Positions 40,734 to 49,269 of a stretch of 64,000 nucleotides of DNA are shown one piece after another. How positions within the stretch are numbered: the first letter of the stretch is position 1; every line of letters starts with the position of its first letter. Source of the DNA: Streptomyces iakyrus (GTDB taxonomy: Bacteria > Actinomycetota > Actinomycetes > Streptomycetales > Streptomycetaceae); NCBI RefSeq assembly GCF_000717055.1, contig NZ_JNXI01000021.1:55290-119289 (forward strand). Direction: 5' to 3'. The position numbers and the translations under genes are program-made. Under the pieces are notes generated by a model. That model was not told the DNA's origin and made no database searches. It saw nothing but the letters and a program-made list of their open reading frames with translations.

Positions 40734-42095
40734 TCACGGCCGGGCGAGCCGCGTGACCCGGTCGTGCAGGCGCTGCACGTGGTCCTCGGACTCCGGCTTC
40801 ATCAGGACGCTGCGCAGGATGCGGGCGCCGTCGGCGTCGGCGGTGACCTCCGGGTGGCGTGCGGTGAAGGCGTCGCGGTCGGCCTTGAGGGTGCTCAGGA
40901 ACACGGGATCGGTTACCGCCATGCCGTCGGCCAGGACGCGCGCTGACGCCGCGTCGACACCGCTGAGGGTCGCGGGCTGCACCGAGGGGAAGTAGCCGAC
41001 GATGTCCAACTCGGGCCGCTGGTACAGCTCCAGGGCGTCCGAGGCGGTGATCAGGTCGGCCCAGCGCAGGGCGGCCCGGCGGCCGGCGCCGAGGACGCGG
41101 CCGAGCCCGTCGGGGGTGGGTGGGAGGACCTGGAAGGTGAGCCACAGGGCGGCGGCCGAGGCGCCGGCGCGGGAGCATTCCAGGCTGATCTCGCCGAGGT
41201 GCAGTTCGCTGGAGGTGAAGTAGGTGTAGGGCGAGTCGTGGAGGTAGAAGCGGCCCACCTCGGGGTCGCGGAAGAGGACGGCACCGCAGCCGTAGGGCTG
41301 GAGTCCGTGCTTGTGCGGATCCACGACGATCGAGTCGCACCGGGCGATCGCCCGCCAGGGCTCCGCGGGGAGTCCTTCCGGGCCGTCGGCGCCGGCGAGC
41401 AGGGTGAAGAACCCGCCGTAGGCCGCGTCGACATGGAGCCGGACCCCGTAACGGTCCCGGAGGGCGAGGGCGGAGTGGACCGGGTCGACGGCTCCAAGGC
41501 CGGTGGTGCCCGTGGTGAGCACGACCGTGCCCACCTCTCCCGTCCGCAGGATGTCCTCAAGTGCGTCGATGCTGATCCGGCCGCGGTCGTCGGTCGGGAT
41601 GGGGTACCCCTTCATGCCCAGGACGTGGCACATGCGGCCATGGGTGTAGTGCGCGTCGGCGCTGTAGGCGACGCCGCGGCCGGGGTGGAGCCCGCGGGCG
41701 ACGAAGAGGGCTTCGAGATTGGCGATCGTGCCGCTGGTGGTGAGGTGGCCGAGGTGGGTGTCGTAGCCGAACATCGCGGCCAGCTGGGCGACGGCCTCGC
41801 GCTCCATGCGGGCGGTGGCCGGACCGCCGTCCAGGGCGTGGTTGTTGGGGTTGATCAGCATCGTGGCGAGGTAGCCGACGACCGCCGCCGGGTGCGGGGG
41901 CTTGAGCATCTGCCCCGCGTAGCGCGGATGGAAGAAGGGGTAGTTCTCCTTCAGCCTTCCGGTGAGCTCTCCGAAGGCGACGGCGAAGCGGTCGTCGTCG
42001 ACGAGGAGGGACGGGTGCTGCTCGTAGGGACCGAAGGTGTCGGCCCACTGCTGTATCGCGTCGTTGGCCCGGCCGAGCCAGTGCTGCAGGTCCAC
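40734..42095 (-). CDS. PLP-dependent group II decarboxylase
   Basis: The 453-residue protein is fold-type I. It has TTSGTIANLEALFVARG and LTTGTTGLGAVDPVHSA, then LHVDAAYGGFF (PLP Asp) and SIVVDPHKHGLQPYGCG with the Schiff-base Lys262. The overall order matches aromatic or glutamate-type decarboxylases, though it could also be a 2,4-diaminobutyrate decarboxylase. It is divergent from a MarR gene. A 162-base gap with a repeat tract and palindromes lies between them. The substrate amino acid cannot be read. Confidence 0.87.
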   Translation of the reverse strand: MDLQHWLGRANDAIQQWADTFGPYEQHPSLLVDDDRFAVAFGELTGRLKENYPFFHPRYAGQMLKPPHPAAVVGYLATMLINPNNHALDGGPATARMEREAVAQLAAMFGYDTHLGHLTTSGTIANLEALFVARGLHPGRGVAYSADAHYTHGRMCHVLGMKGYPIPTDDRGRISIDALEDILRTGEVGTVVLTTGTTGLGAVDPVHSALALRDRYGVRLHVDAAYGGFFTLLAGADGPEGLPAEPWRAIARCDSIVVDPHKHGLQPYGCGAVLFRDPEVGRFYLHDSPYTYFTSSELHLGEISLECSRAGASAAALWLTFQVLPPTPDGLGRVLGAGRRAALRWADLITASDALELYQRPELDIVGYFPSVQPATLSGVDAASARVLADGMAVTDPVFLSTLKADRDAFTARHPEVTADADGARILRSVLMKPESEDHVQRLHDRVTRLARP

Positions 42096-42146
42096 TGATC
42101 TCCCTCTCTGCCGACGGGGTGGGTGATGGGTCTCTGGGTGTCCACC

Positions 42147-42180
42147 TTAGATAATCGTTGACTGCTCAGCAATTGATTGA
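42147..42180. promoter_or_regulatory. AT-rich divergent promoter/operator region
   Basis: TTAGATAATCGTTGACTGCT contains a plus-strand -10-like TAGATAAT and on the minus strand TTATCTAA. It lies between the PLP decarboxylase and the MarR gene and is an AT island in GC-rich DNA. I could not decide the exact start sites. Confidence 0.45.
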
Positions 42181-42255
42181 TCAGCAATTGAGACGGCAGT
42201 AGGTGAAGAGGTAATAGGTGAACAGGCAGTAGGTGAGGAGGCAGTAAAGTCGGCG
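42166..42255 (+). repeat. Six consecutive 15-bp degenerate repeats before the MarR gene
   Basis: The tract reads in exact 15-base register. Two units are TCAGCAATTGATTGA and TCAGCAATTGAGACG. Four further units are GCAGTAGGTGAAGAG, GTAATAGGTGAACAG, GCAGTAGGTGAGGAG and GCAGTAAAGTCGGCG. It ends three bases before the MarR start codon. The first two units contain the palindrome CAATTG and probably form the regulator's operator. The last four may have grown by slippage. Confidence 0.75.
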
Positions 42256-42257
42256 GG

Positions 42258-42740
42258 GTGAACCCCGCGAACCGAGAGAACGACGATGCGGCCCGCGCCG
42301 CCGGCAGCAGCCTCGTGCAGGACTTCGGGCTGCTGATCAAGGCCGCCACCCGCCTGGAACAGCGGATCGACACGGCCCTGCGCAGGGAGTGCGAGGTCAG
42401 CCACACGATGTTCGAGGTCCTCATCCGGCTGTGCCGCCGCCCGGGCGAGGAGATCTCGCAGCGCCGGCTCGCCGACGACCTCACCCTCACCAGCAGCGGC
42501 ATCACCCGCCTGATCGACCGCATGGAGGGAGCCGGCCTGGTGCGGCGCGGGCCGGCTCCCGGAGACCGCCGAAGCGTCCTGGTCGAGGCCACCGAGCACG
42601 GTCGGGCGGTGTTCCTGCGGGCTGCCGCCGTCCACGCGCAGGTCGTCGAGCGGTACTTCGTGGCGCCGGTGGCCCGCGCCGACTACGCACGACTGACCCA
42701 CGCGCTGGGGGAGATCGACAAGGCGCTGCGCGACACCTGA
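42258..42740 (+). CDS. MarR-family transcriptional regulator
   Basis: The 160-residue protein has the winged helix of MarR: EVSHTMFEVLIRLCRRPGEEISQRRLADDLTLTSSGITRLIDRMEGAGLVRRGPAPGDRRSVLVEATEHGR. It starts at a GTG three bases after the repeat tract and has no clear ribosome site. It is divergent from the PLP decarboxylase and so probably controls it and itself. MarR proteins act as dimers on palindromes released by small ligands. Confidence 0.9.
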   Translation: MNPANRENDDAARAAGSSLVQDFGLLIKAATRLEQRIDTALRRECEVSHTMFEVLIRLCRRPGEEISQRRLADDLTLTSSGITRLIDRMEGAGLVRRGPAPGDRRSVLVEATEHGRAVFLRAAAVHAQVVERYFVAPVARADYARLTHALGEIDKALRDT

Positions 42741-42761
42741 CAGCGCGGACGGGCCCCTGGG

Positions 42762-44663
42762 TCAGGGCGTGTGGACCGTGGGACGGGGCGCCGTCGGCAT
42801 GTTGGCGCCGATGAAGAAGCCCGGGTGCGGGGGCTGGTTGTAGGCGGTGTTCTGCCAGGCGAGCGCCGTGCGGTACTGGGTGTCGTGGAGCAGGGTGGTG
42901 ATCTTCGTGCCGGTCTGGTTCGGCGTGGAGTAGATGCGCAGCGCCTTGTTGTCACTCGTGCGCCAGATCACCTCTTCGCGCCAGTCGCCGAGGATGTCGC
43001 CGGACAGGACCGGCGTGGCCTTGGTGCCGTTGTTGGAGGCGACGCCGGAACCGGTCAGCAGCCGGGTGTCGCCGGAGGTGCCGTACTTGTCGATGCGGGT
43101 GCCGTCGAGGAGCTCGCGGACGGGGTCGCCGTCCCACCAGGACAGGAAGTTGACGCTGGAGGGCTCCCGGCCCAGGGAGGCGCCGGTGGCCGAGCGCAGG
43201 GTGGTGTCGGCGGCGGACCACGCCTCCGCGCCCGCGCTGCCGGCGTAGACGTCGGCGGCGACGCCACGGCCGTTGTCGGAGCCCGACGCGGTCTGCCACA
43301 GGATCTGGCCGGTCCGGGCGTCGGCCATCCAGGAACCGGGCTTGCTGGAGTCCTCCGAGACCTTGAAGTACTCCAGGCCCGCGCGGCCCGGGTTGAGGTC
43401 GCCGACGTGGCCGGCGTCGCCGTGGCCGAGCCGGGTGGTCCACAGCCCGCTGCCGTTGTCGTCCACGGTCATCGCGCCGTAGACGATCTCGTCCCTGCCG
43501 TCGGCGTCGACGTCGGCGACGGACAGGCTGTGGTTGCCCTGGCCGTCGTAGCCCTTGCCGGTGTTGGTGGAGGAGGTGGTGTCGAAGGTCCAGCGGCGGG
43601 GGAAGGCGCCGCCCCGCCAGTCCCAGGCGGCTATCACCGTGCGGGTGTAGTAGCCGCGCGCCATGATCAGGGAGGGCCGGGCCCCGTCCAGGTAGGCGGT
43701 GCCGGCGAGGAAGCGGTCGACGCGGTTGCCGTAGGTGTCGCCCCAGGAGGAGACGGTGCCGCGGCCCGGGGCGTAGTCGACGCTCTGCATCGCCTTGCCC
43801 GTCTGGCCGTTGAACATCGTCAGGTACTCGGGCCCGGACAGGACGTAGCCGCTGGAGTTGCGGTGGTCGGCGGAGGAGCTGCCGATGACCGCGCCGGTGC
43901 CGTCGCGGGTGCCGTCGGCGGTCTTCATGGCGACCTCGGCCCTGCCGTCGCCGTCGTAGTCGTACACCTGGAACTGCGTGTAGTGGGCTCCGGAACGGAT
44001 GTTGCGGCCCAGGTCGATGCGCCACAGCCGGGTGCCGTCGAGCTTGATGCCGTCGACGACGGTGTTGCCGGTGTAGCCGGACTGGGAGTTGTCCTTGGCG
44101 TTGGAGGGCTGCCACTTGAGGACCAGGTCCAGGACGCCGTCACCGTCGAGGTCGCCGACGGAGGCGTCGTTGGCCTCGTAGGTGTAGGCCGAGTTGCCCG
44201 GAGCGGTACCGCCCGCGGGCGGGGAGACCGGCACGTCCTTGTAGCCCGTGCGGAACTGGACCGCGGGCGCGGACGCGGCCTGCTCGGTGCCGTTGACCAC
44301 GGCGCGCACCGTGTAGTCGGCCGAGGCCGCGCCGCCCGCGTCGAAGTAGTTCGTCGAGGCGGTGACGGGGGAGGAATTGAGTCTGGTGGAGCCGCGGTAG
44401 ACGTTGAACGACACGTTCTCGGGGTCGGTCGCCAGCCACCGCCAGGACACCAGGTTTCCGCTGCCGGTGTGCACGCTGGTCAGCCCGCGGTCGAGCTTCT
44501 CGACCTGCCGGGCGGTCGCCGCGTTCGCGGTCTGCGGCAGTGCGACGAGCGCGGAGACGGCCAGTGCGGCGGCTGAGACGCAGCCGACGAAGCGGCCGCC
44601 CGGCCGGAAGGGCGATCGCCAGGAGCCTGGCGCGGTGCGGGGACGCCGGTACGGAAGGGTCAC
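42762..44663 (-). CDS. Secreted rhamnogalacturonan lyase (PL11)
   Basis: The 633-residue enzyme has a signal peptide (FVGCVSAAALAVSALVALPQTANAA). It then has VEKLDRGLTSV and VSWRWLATDPENVSFNVYRG, the PL11 entry domain, and an eight-blade propeller of DxDGDGxxD-type calcium loops (ASVGDLDGDGVLDLVLKW, YDYDGDGRAEVAMKTADG, VADVDADGRDEIVYGA). The end ...WREEVIWRTSDNKALRIYSTP...HPGFFIGANMP is the PL11 closing segment. It cleaves the rhamnogalacturonan I backbone of pectin by beta-elimination. GTG 44663 follows GGAGG by five bases. A CebR-like site lies 26 bases upstream. Confidence 0.93.
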   Translation of the reverse strand: MTLPYRRPRTAPGSWRSPFRPGGRFVGCVSAAALAVSALVALPQTANAATARQVEKLDRGLTSVHTGSGNLVSWRWLATDPENVSFNVYRGSTRLNSSPVTASTNYFDAGGAASADYTVRAVVNGTEQAASAPAVQFRTGYKDVPVSPPAGGTAPGNSAYTYEANDASVGDLDGDGVLDLVLKWQPSNAKDNSQSGYTGNTVVDGIKLDGTRLWRIDLGRNIRSGAHYTQFQVYDYDGDGRAEVAMKTADGTRDGTGAVIGSSSADHRNSSGYVLSGPEYLTMFNGQTGKAMQSVDYAPGRGTVSSWGDTYGNRVDRFLAGTAYLDGARPSLIMARGYYTRTVIAAWDWRGGAFPRRWTFDTTSSTNTGKGYDGQGNHSLSVADVDADGRDEIVYGAMTVDDNGSGLWTTRLGHGDAGHVGDLNPGRAGLEYFKVSEDSSKPGSWMADARTGQILWQTASGSDNGRGVAADVYAGSAGAEAWSAADTTLRSATGASLGREPSSVNFLSWWDGDPVRELLDGTRIDKYGTSGDTRLLTGSGVASNNGTKATPVLSGDILGDWREEVIWRTSDNKALRIYSTPNQTGTKITTLLHDTQYRTALAWQNTAYNQPPHPGFFIGANMPTAPRPTVHTP

Positions 44664-44688
44664 GGTGGCCTCCGGGGCGTGGGGGGTA

Positions 44689-44702
44689 TGGGAACGCTCC
44701 CA
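44689..44702 (-). promoter_or_regulatory. CebR/LacI-type operator of the rhamnogalacturonan lyase gene
   Basis: TGGGAACGCTCCCA is an inverted repeat with A/T extending it on both sides. It differs by one base from TGGGAGCGCTCCCA, the CebR operator of Streptomyces. It lies 26 bases before the start codon, in a repressor position. Confidence 0.7.
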
Positions 44703-44796
44703 TGAGGTGGGAGCGTAAGAACGAGCTGATGCCTCGTCAAGGATTCTGTCCGGTCTGTTGTTCGGGCCTGTTGGGGTCCGTGGCTTTCCCGGGCGA

Positions 44797-44839
44797 CCGG
44801 GGATGGACGCCGTCGCGCGTCGACGGCGTCCATCCCCGG
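44797..44839. terminator. 19-bp perfect hairpin with no gene end beside it
   Basis: The arm 44797-44815 (begins CCGGGGATGG) is exactly complementary to 44821-44839, with loop CGCGT. It has the size and shape of the terminator at 18448-18490, but lies between two divergent genes, not behind any gene end. It may be left from a deleted gene or insulate the lyase from upstream transcription. Confidence 0.65.
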
Positions 44840-44904
44840 GAGGCAAGGTGGTCCAGACCCTGCACGGCCACGTGCAGCGCGTTCGAAGCGACGGAAGGGC
44901 GGAC

Positions 44905-45456
44905 ATGACCGAAACCACCAGAAGGGCCGAACTGTTCGGCGGCACCGACAGCGGTCCCCGGTTCACCGGTCCGACGACCGGTGACGAACGGCGGATGCTC
45001 GTCGACGTCCTGCATGCCCAGCGGGCCACGCTGTTGCTCAAGTGCTCCAACCTGGGGCCGGAGTTGGCCCTGCGGTCCGTCGCGCCGTCCACACTCTCCC
45101 TGCTCGGCCTGGTCCGTCACCTCGCCGATGTGGAACGCCGCTGGTTCCGGCGGGTCCTGGCCGGACAGGACGCGCCGGCCCTCTTCTCCTCGACGGCCGA
45201 CCCCGACGAGGACTTCCACGGAGCGGCGGACGACCCCACGGGCGTCGCGGCGGCATGGGAGGCGTGGCGGGCCGAGGTGGCCTTCGCCGAACGGTTCGTC
45301 AGCGAGGCCCCCGGTCTCGACGTCGAGGGCGAAGATTCCTGGCGCGGAACGGTGTCGCTGCGCTGGGTCCTCCTCCACATGATCGAGGAGTACGCCCGTC
45401 ACAACGGCCACGCCGACCTGCTCCGCGAGCGCATCGACGGAGCGATCGGCCTGTGA
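44905..45456 (+). CDS. DinB-family (DUF664) protein
   Basis: The 183-residue protein has four-helix DinB features: LVDVLHAQRATLLLKCSNLGPELALRS, SLLGLVRHLADVERRWF with the first metal His, then VLLHMIEEYARHNGHADLLRERIDG with two further His (H-x9-H). It is the mycothiol-dependent enzyme-like fold; many are mycothiol transferases. The ATG at 44905 follows GGAAGGGCGG. It lies downstream of the orphan hairpin. Substrate unknown. Confidence 0.88.
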   Translation: MTETTRRAELFGGTDSGPRFTGPTTGDERRMLVDVLHAQRATLLLKCSNLGPELALRSVAPSTLSLLGLVRHLADVERRWFRRVLAGQDAPALFSSTADPDEDFHGAADDPTGVAAAWEAWRAEVAFAERFVSEAPGLDVEGEDSWRGTVSLRWVLLHMIEEYARHNGHADLLRERIDGAIGL

Positions 45457-45596
45457 GCCGGGACCGGGCCCTGCACCGGGCCCGCCCCGCCCGCCGGCCC
45501 CGGTGGTCACCGCACTAGCATGGCCGGCGGCATCCGAAGACGCCGCCGGCCGCCTGTCCGGCCGGCATCGACCGAGGGCAGGGAAGGCGCAGCACG

Positions 45597-46304
45597 ATGA
45601 CGGGGCTCAGCGACGCCGACGCACTCGACGACCCGGTGGGCGCGTCCCTCCGCGGCCACCACGCCCATCTCGCCCGCCGGCTCGGCGCCGCCGCCACCTA
45701 CGCGCCCGGGGTCGCGACCTTCTCCGCGGTGCCCGCCCAGCCGGACGCGGAGGCTTGGGCCGACCTGGCCAAGCTGCTGGGGCCGGGCGAGTTCGCCGAC
45801 ATGTTCAGCTGCCCGGCCGTTCCCCCGCCGGACTGGGAGCCGGTCTTCGTCCTGGAAGGCCGGCAGATGATCTGGGCCGGCCACGACGGCCCGGATCCGT
45901 CCGGGGCAGAGACCGACTCCGGCATCGTCGAACTCGGCGCGGAGAACGTGCCCGAGATGCTGGACCTCATCGAGCGGACCCGGCCGGGGCCGTTCTGGCC
46001 CCGCACGCACGAACTCGGCACGTACCTCGGCATCCGCGACGGCGGCACGCTGGTGGCGATGGTGGGGGAGCGGCTGAGGCCTCCCGGATGGACCGAGATC
46101 AGCGCCGTCTGCACCGCCCCCGAGGCACGCGGCCGGGGGCACGCCGTCCGCTTGCTGCGCGCCATCGCCGCACGCGTCCTGGCGCGCGGAGAACGTCCCT
46201 TCCTGCACGTGGCCGAGGAGAACAGCGGCGCGCTCGCGCTCTATGAACGGCTCGGCTTCGAGACGCGCAAGCACGTGACGTTCCGCGGTTTCCGCACGCC
46301 CTGA
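45597..46304 (+). CDS. GNAT-family N-acetyltransferase with N-terminal extension
   Basis: The 235-residue protein has an N-terminal region (1-105) typical of FR47-like enzymes. The GNAT domain follows: GIVELGAENVPEMLDLIERTRPGPF, then ISAVCTAPEARGRGHAVRLLRAIAARVLARG (motif A with R-G-R-G-H), ERPFLHVAEENSGALALYERLGFETR. Acceptor unknown. It starts at the ATG at 45597, 13 bases after an AGGGAAGG, and stands alone. Confidence 0.9.
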   Translation: MTGLSDADALDDPVGASLRGHHAHLARRLGAAATYAPGVATFSAVPAQPDAEAWADLAKLLGPGEFADMFSCPAVPPPDWEPVFVLEGRQMIWAGHDGPDPSGAETDSGIVELGAENVPEMLDLIERTRPGPFWPRTHELGTYLGIRDGGTLVAMVGERLRPPGWTEISAVCTAPEARGRGHAVRLLRAIAARVLARGERPFLHVAEENSGALALYERLGFETRKHVTFRGFRTP

Positions 46305-46377
46305 GGCACCGGACCGGCAGGCGCCGCCCTCCGTCATGGGGAGGGGCGGGTACAGCACCGGCAGGTGACGACCTGCC

Positions 46378-49215
46378 TCACCAGGCCGCGTCCTCCCACT
46401 GGTCCAGCAGGGCGTCGGCCGACATCTCCTCGGGTTCGACCGCCGGACTCCGGGTGGACTGCTCGGTCCAGATCACCTTGCCGCGGGCCATGTAGCGGGT
46501 ACCCCACCGCCGGGCGAACCTGGCGACGAGGAACAGTCCCCGCCCGCCCTCGTCGGTGATCGCGGCCCTGCGCAGGTGGGGTGAGGTGCTGCTGCCGTCG
46601 GCGACTTCGCAGATCAGGCTGTCGCCGTCGCGCAGCACCCGCAGCCGGATCGGTCCGATGCCGTAGCGGATGGCGTTGGTGACCAGCTCGCTGACGATCA
46701 GCTCGGTCGTGAAAGCCAGCTCCTCCAGTCCCCAGGTCCTGAGCCGCCCGGTGACCTCCGCCCTGATGCCCGCCACGACCGCCGGATCGCCGGGCACGTC
46801 CCACTCGGCCACCCGGGAGGGGTCCAGCAGCCGGGTGCGGGCGACGAGGAGGGCGATGTCGTCGCTCGACCGGGCGGGAAGCAGCGCGTCGAGGACGTCC
46901 TGGCAGGTCTCCTCCGGAGAGCGGCGAGCGCCGGCCAGAGCGTGGCGCAACGCCTCCAGGCCGGTGTCGATGCCCCGCTCCCGGTCCTCGACCAGACCGT
47001 CCGTGTAGAAGACCAGCCGCGAGCCCTCGGGGAGACTGACCTCGGCGGTCTCGAAGGGTTCGGCGCCGCCCAGGCCGAGCGGCGGTGCACCGGGGACCCG
47101 CAGGTACTCCACGGTGCCGTCGGGGTGCACCAGGGCCGGCTCCGGATGCCCGGACCGGGACAGGCAGCACATCCCGGACGCCGGATCGTAGACGGCGTAG
47201 AGGCAGGTGGCGCCAGCGACGCCCTCGTGGTCCCGCTCCCCGGTCTCGTCGCTGTCGATCCGCGCGACCAGCTCGTCCAGGTGCCCGAGGAGCTCGTCCG
47301 GGGGCAGGTCGAGGGCGGAGAAGTTGTGCACCGCGGTACGCAGCCGGCCCATCGTGGCCGCGGCGTGCAGGCCGTGCCCCACGACGTCGCCGACGACCAG
47401 GGCGACCCGGGCACCGGGCAGGGGGATCACATCGAACCAGTCGCCGCCCACGCCCTCCAGGGCGGGCAGATAGCGGTGGGCGACCTCGACGGCCGAGTGG
47501 TCGGGCAGGGAGCCCGGCAGCAGGCTGCGCTGCAGTGACTCGGCCAGGGTGTGCTCGCGGGTGTAGCGGCGGGCGTTGTCGACGGCGACCGCGGCCCGGG
47601 CGGCCAGTTCCTCGGCGAAGGCCAGGTCCTCCCTGCCGAAGGGAGCGCCGGCGGAGCGCCAGAAGCTCGCCATGCCCAGCACGACACCGCGGGCCTGGAG
47701 CGGCACCGTGATCAGGGAGTGGAAACCGAGGTCCAGCACGCGCCGCGCGCGAACGGGGTCCTGCGCGCTCATCCAGCCGCCCGGATCGGTCAGGTCGACG
47801 TCCAGGACCGCACGGCCGCGCTCGGCACCGACGGCCGCCGGCGACGAGGGGACGAAGCGGATCAGCTCACCCACCGGATAGAGGGACCGGACACCGTCGA
47901 CGCCGTGCACCGCCACCCGGCGCATCTGCGGACCGGGCCCGGCCGACACCGCGCCGCGCAGGATCGGATCCAGCAGGTCGACCGTGGCGGTGTCGGCGAA
48001 CCGGGGAACCGCCACCTCGGCCAGTTCCTGCGCGGTACGCACCACGTCCAGCGTCGTTCCGATCCGCACGCCCGCCTCGTACAGCAGCCCCAGCCGCTCC
48101 CGGGCCACCTCCGCCCGGCCCGCCAGCGCGCGCAGCTCCGTCGTGTCGCGCAGGGTCGCCACGCTGCCCGCCGTGCGGTCGTCCGGGTCGACCGGCCGCA
48201 CGTTGACTGCCAGCAGCCGGTCACCGGCCAGGTGCACCACGTCGGTGGCCGGCCGGCCCGAACCCAGCAGCTCGGCGGTGCCCGCCTCCAGGCCGAGATC
48301 TGTCACCCGGCGCTCCTCGGCATCCGCGGGCAGGTCCAGCAGCCGCCGCGCCTCGTCGTTCGCGAGCAGCAGCCGGCCGTCGCTCCCGATGATCAGCACG
48401 CCCTCCCGCACCGCGTGCAGCACCGCGTCGTGATGCTCGTACATGCGCGTCATCTCGGACGGATCCAGGCCACGGGTCTGGCGCCGCAGCCGCCACGAGA
48501 CCAGGGCCGTCCCGCCCGCGGCCACCGCGAGCGCGCCACCGGCGAAGCCCAGTAGCTGGGGCAGCTGATCCATCACCACGTCGTCCACGCTGGCCACCGT
48601 GACCCCGACGGACACGAAGCCGACGATGGTGATCCCGTTGGTGTCGTAGACCGGAACCGTCGTGTCCACGGCCAGACCGAGGCTGCCCTCGAAGGTCTTG
48701 GTGAACGGCCGGTCGGCGGCGCCGCCCTCGCGCACGGCGTAGATGTGCTTGCCGATCAGCTTCGGGTCGGGGTGGGTCCAGCGAAACCCCTGGGGATCGA
48801 AGGTCACCACGTAGTCGACGCCGGTGTTCTTCCGGGCGTCCTCCGCGCGCGGCTGGAGCAGCTCGGTGGGGTCGCCGGACTTCATGGCGGCCAGCGTTCC
48901 CGGGGCCCGCGCGAAGGACTGGGCGACGCCCTTCGAGAGCTGACGCGCCTCCTGCGTGCTCGACTCCCGCGCCTGCACGACGAGGGCTCCTCCCGCGGCG
49001 GCGGCGAACAGCACCATGATCACCGATTGCAGCAGGAACACCTGCCCGGCGACGCTGCGCACCCTCGGCAGGGCCCGCCATCGCGCTCCCGGCGGCCGGA
49101 CGCCGGGCTCCTGCTGCCCGCCGTGGCGCCCTCTCCGTCGTGAGGCCGACCGGAAGCGCCCGCCGCTGTCCGGGGAGGAGCGGAAGGCCAGGAGTCGACC
49201 GAGGTGCCGGAGCAT
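46378..49215 (-). CDS. Multi-domain membrane sensor: cache, PAS, GAF, SpoIIE phosphatase and HATPase
   Basis: The 945-residue protein has a membrane helix near residues 60-82 (VFLLQSVIMVLFAAAAGGALVV). An extracellular single-cache domain follows to ~205 (GVDYVVTFDPQGFRWTHPDPKLIGKHIY), then a second helix (LLGFAGGALAVAAGGTALVSW). Further on are a PAS domain (HAVREGVLIIGSDGRLLLANDEARRLLDL), a GAF domain (LLYEAGVRIGTTLDVV), a SpoIIE/PP2C domain (ALEGVGGDWFDVIPLPGARVALVVGDVVGHGLHAAATMGRLR) and a C-terminal RsbW-like ATPase (LIVSELVTNAIRYG...GGRGLFLVARFARRWG). It would receive an outside ligand and switch a sigma or anti-sigma regulator by dephosphorylation and binding. It lies just behind a polyamine-type binding protein. 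Confidence 0.9.
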   Translation of the reverse strand: MLRHLGRLLAFRSSPDSGGRFRSASRRRGRHGGQQEPGVRPPGARWRALPRVRSVAGQVFLLQSVIMVLFAAAAGGALVVQARESSTQEARQLSKGVAQSFARAPGTLAAMKSGDPTELLQPRAEDARKNTGVDYVVTFDPQGFRWTHPDPKLIGKHIYAVREGGAADRPFTKTFEGSLGLAVDTTVPVYDTNGITIVGFVSVGVTVASVDDVVMDQLPQLLGFAGGALAVAAGGTALVSWRLRRQTRGLDPSEMTRMYEHHDAVLHAVREGVLIIGSDGRLLLANDEARRLLDLPADAEERRVTDLGLEAGTAELLGSGRPATDVVHLAGDRLLAVNVRPVDPDDRTAGSVATLRDTTELRALAGRAEVARERLGLLYEAGVRIGTTLDVVRTAQELAEVAVPRFADTATVDLLDPILRGAVSAGPGPQMRRVAVHGVDGVRSLYPVGELIRFVPSSPAAVGAERGRAVLDVDLTDPGGWMSAQDPVRARRVLDLGFHSLITVPLQARGVVLGMASFWRSAGAPFGREDLAFAEELAARAAVAVDNARRYTREHTLAESLQRSLLPGSLPDHSAVEVAHRYLPALEGVGGDWFDVIPLPGARVALVVGDVVGHGLHAAATMGRLRTAVHNFSALDLPPDELLGHLDELVARIDSDETGERDHEGVAGATCLYAVYDPASGMCCLSRSGHPEPALVHPDGTVEYLRVPGAPPLGLGGAEPFETAEVSLPEGSRLVFYTDGLVEDRERGIDTGLEALRHALAGARRSPEETCQDVLDALLPARSSDDIALLVARTRLLDPSRVAEWDVPGDPAVVAGIRAEVTGRLRTWGLEELAFTTELIVSELVTNAIRYGIGPIRLRVLRDGDSLICEVADGSSTSPHLRRAAITDEGGRGLFLVARFARRWGTRYMARGKVIWTEQSTRSPAVEPEEMSADALLDQWEDAAW

Positions 49216-49244
49216 ACGGACTCTCTACCATGCACGTTCATATT

Positions 49245-49258
49245 CAGCCATATGGCTG
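49245..49258. promoter_or_regulatory. 14-bp palindrome ahead of the sensor gene
   Basis: CAGCCATATGGCTG is perfect and sits inside the larger imperfect pair ATTCAG...CTGcATTCAG, in the 54-base gap between the binding-protein stop and the sensor start. It is an AT-rich island and could be an operator or promoter part. Confidence 0.5.
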
Positions 49259-49269
49259 CATTCAGTCGG

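Noticed and set aside
42147..42701. Minus-strand ORF through the 15-bp repeat tract
   Set aside because: The five-residue repeats are only a translation of the DNA repeat; the frame is antisense to the MarR gene.
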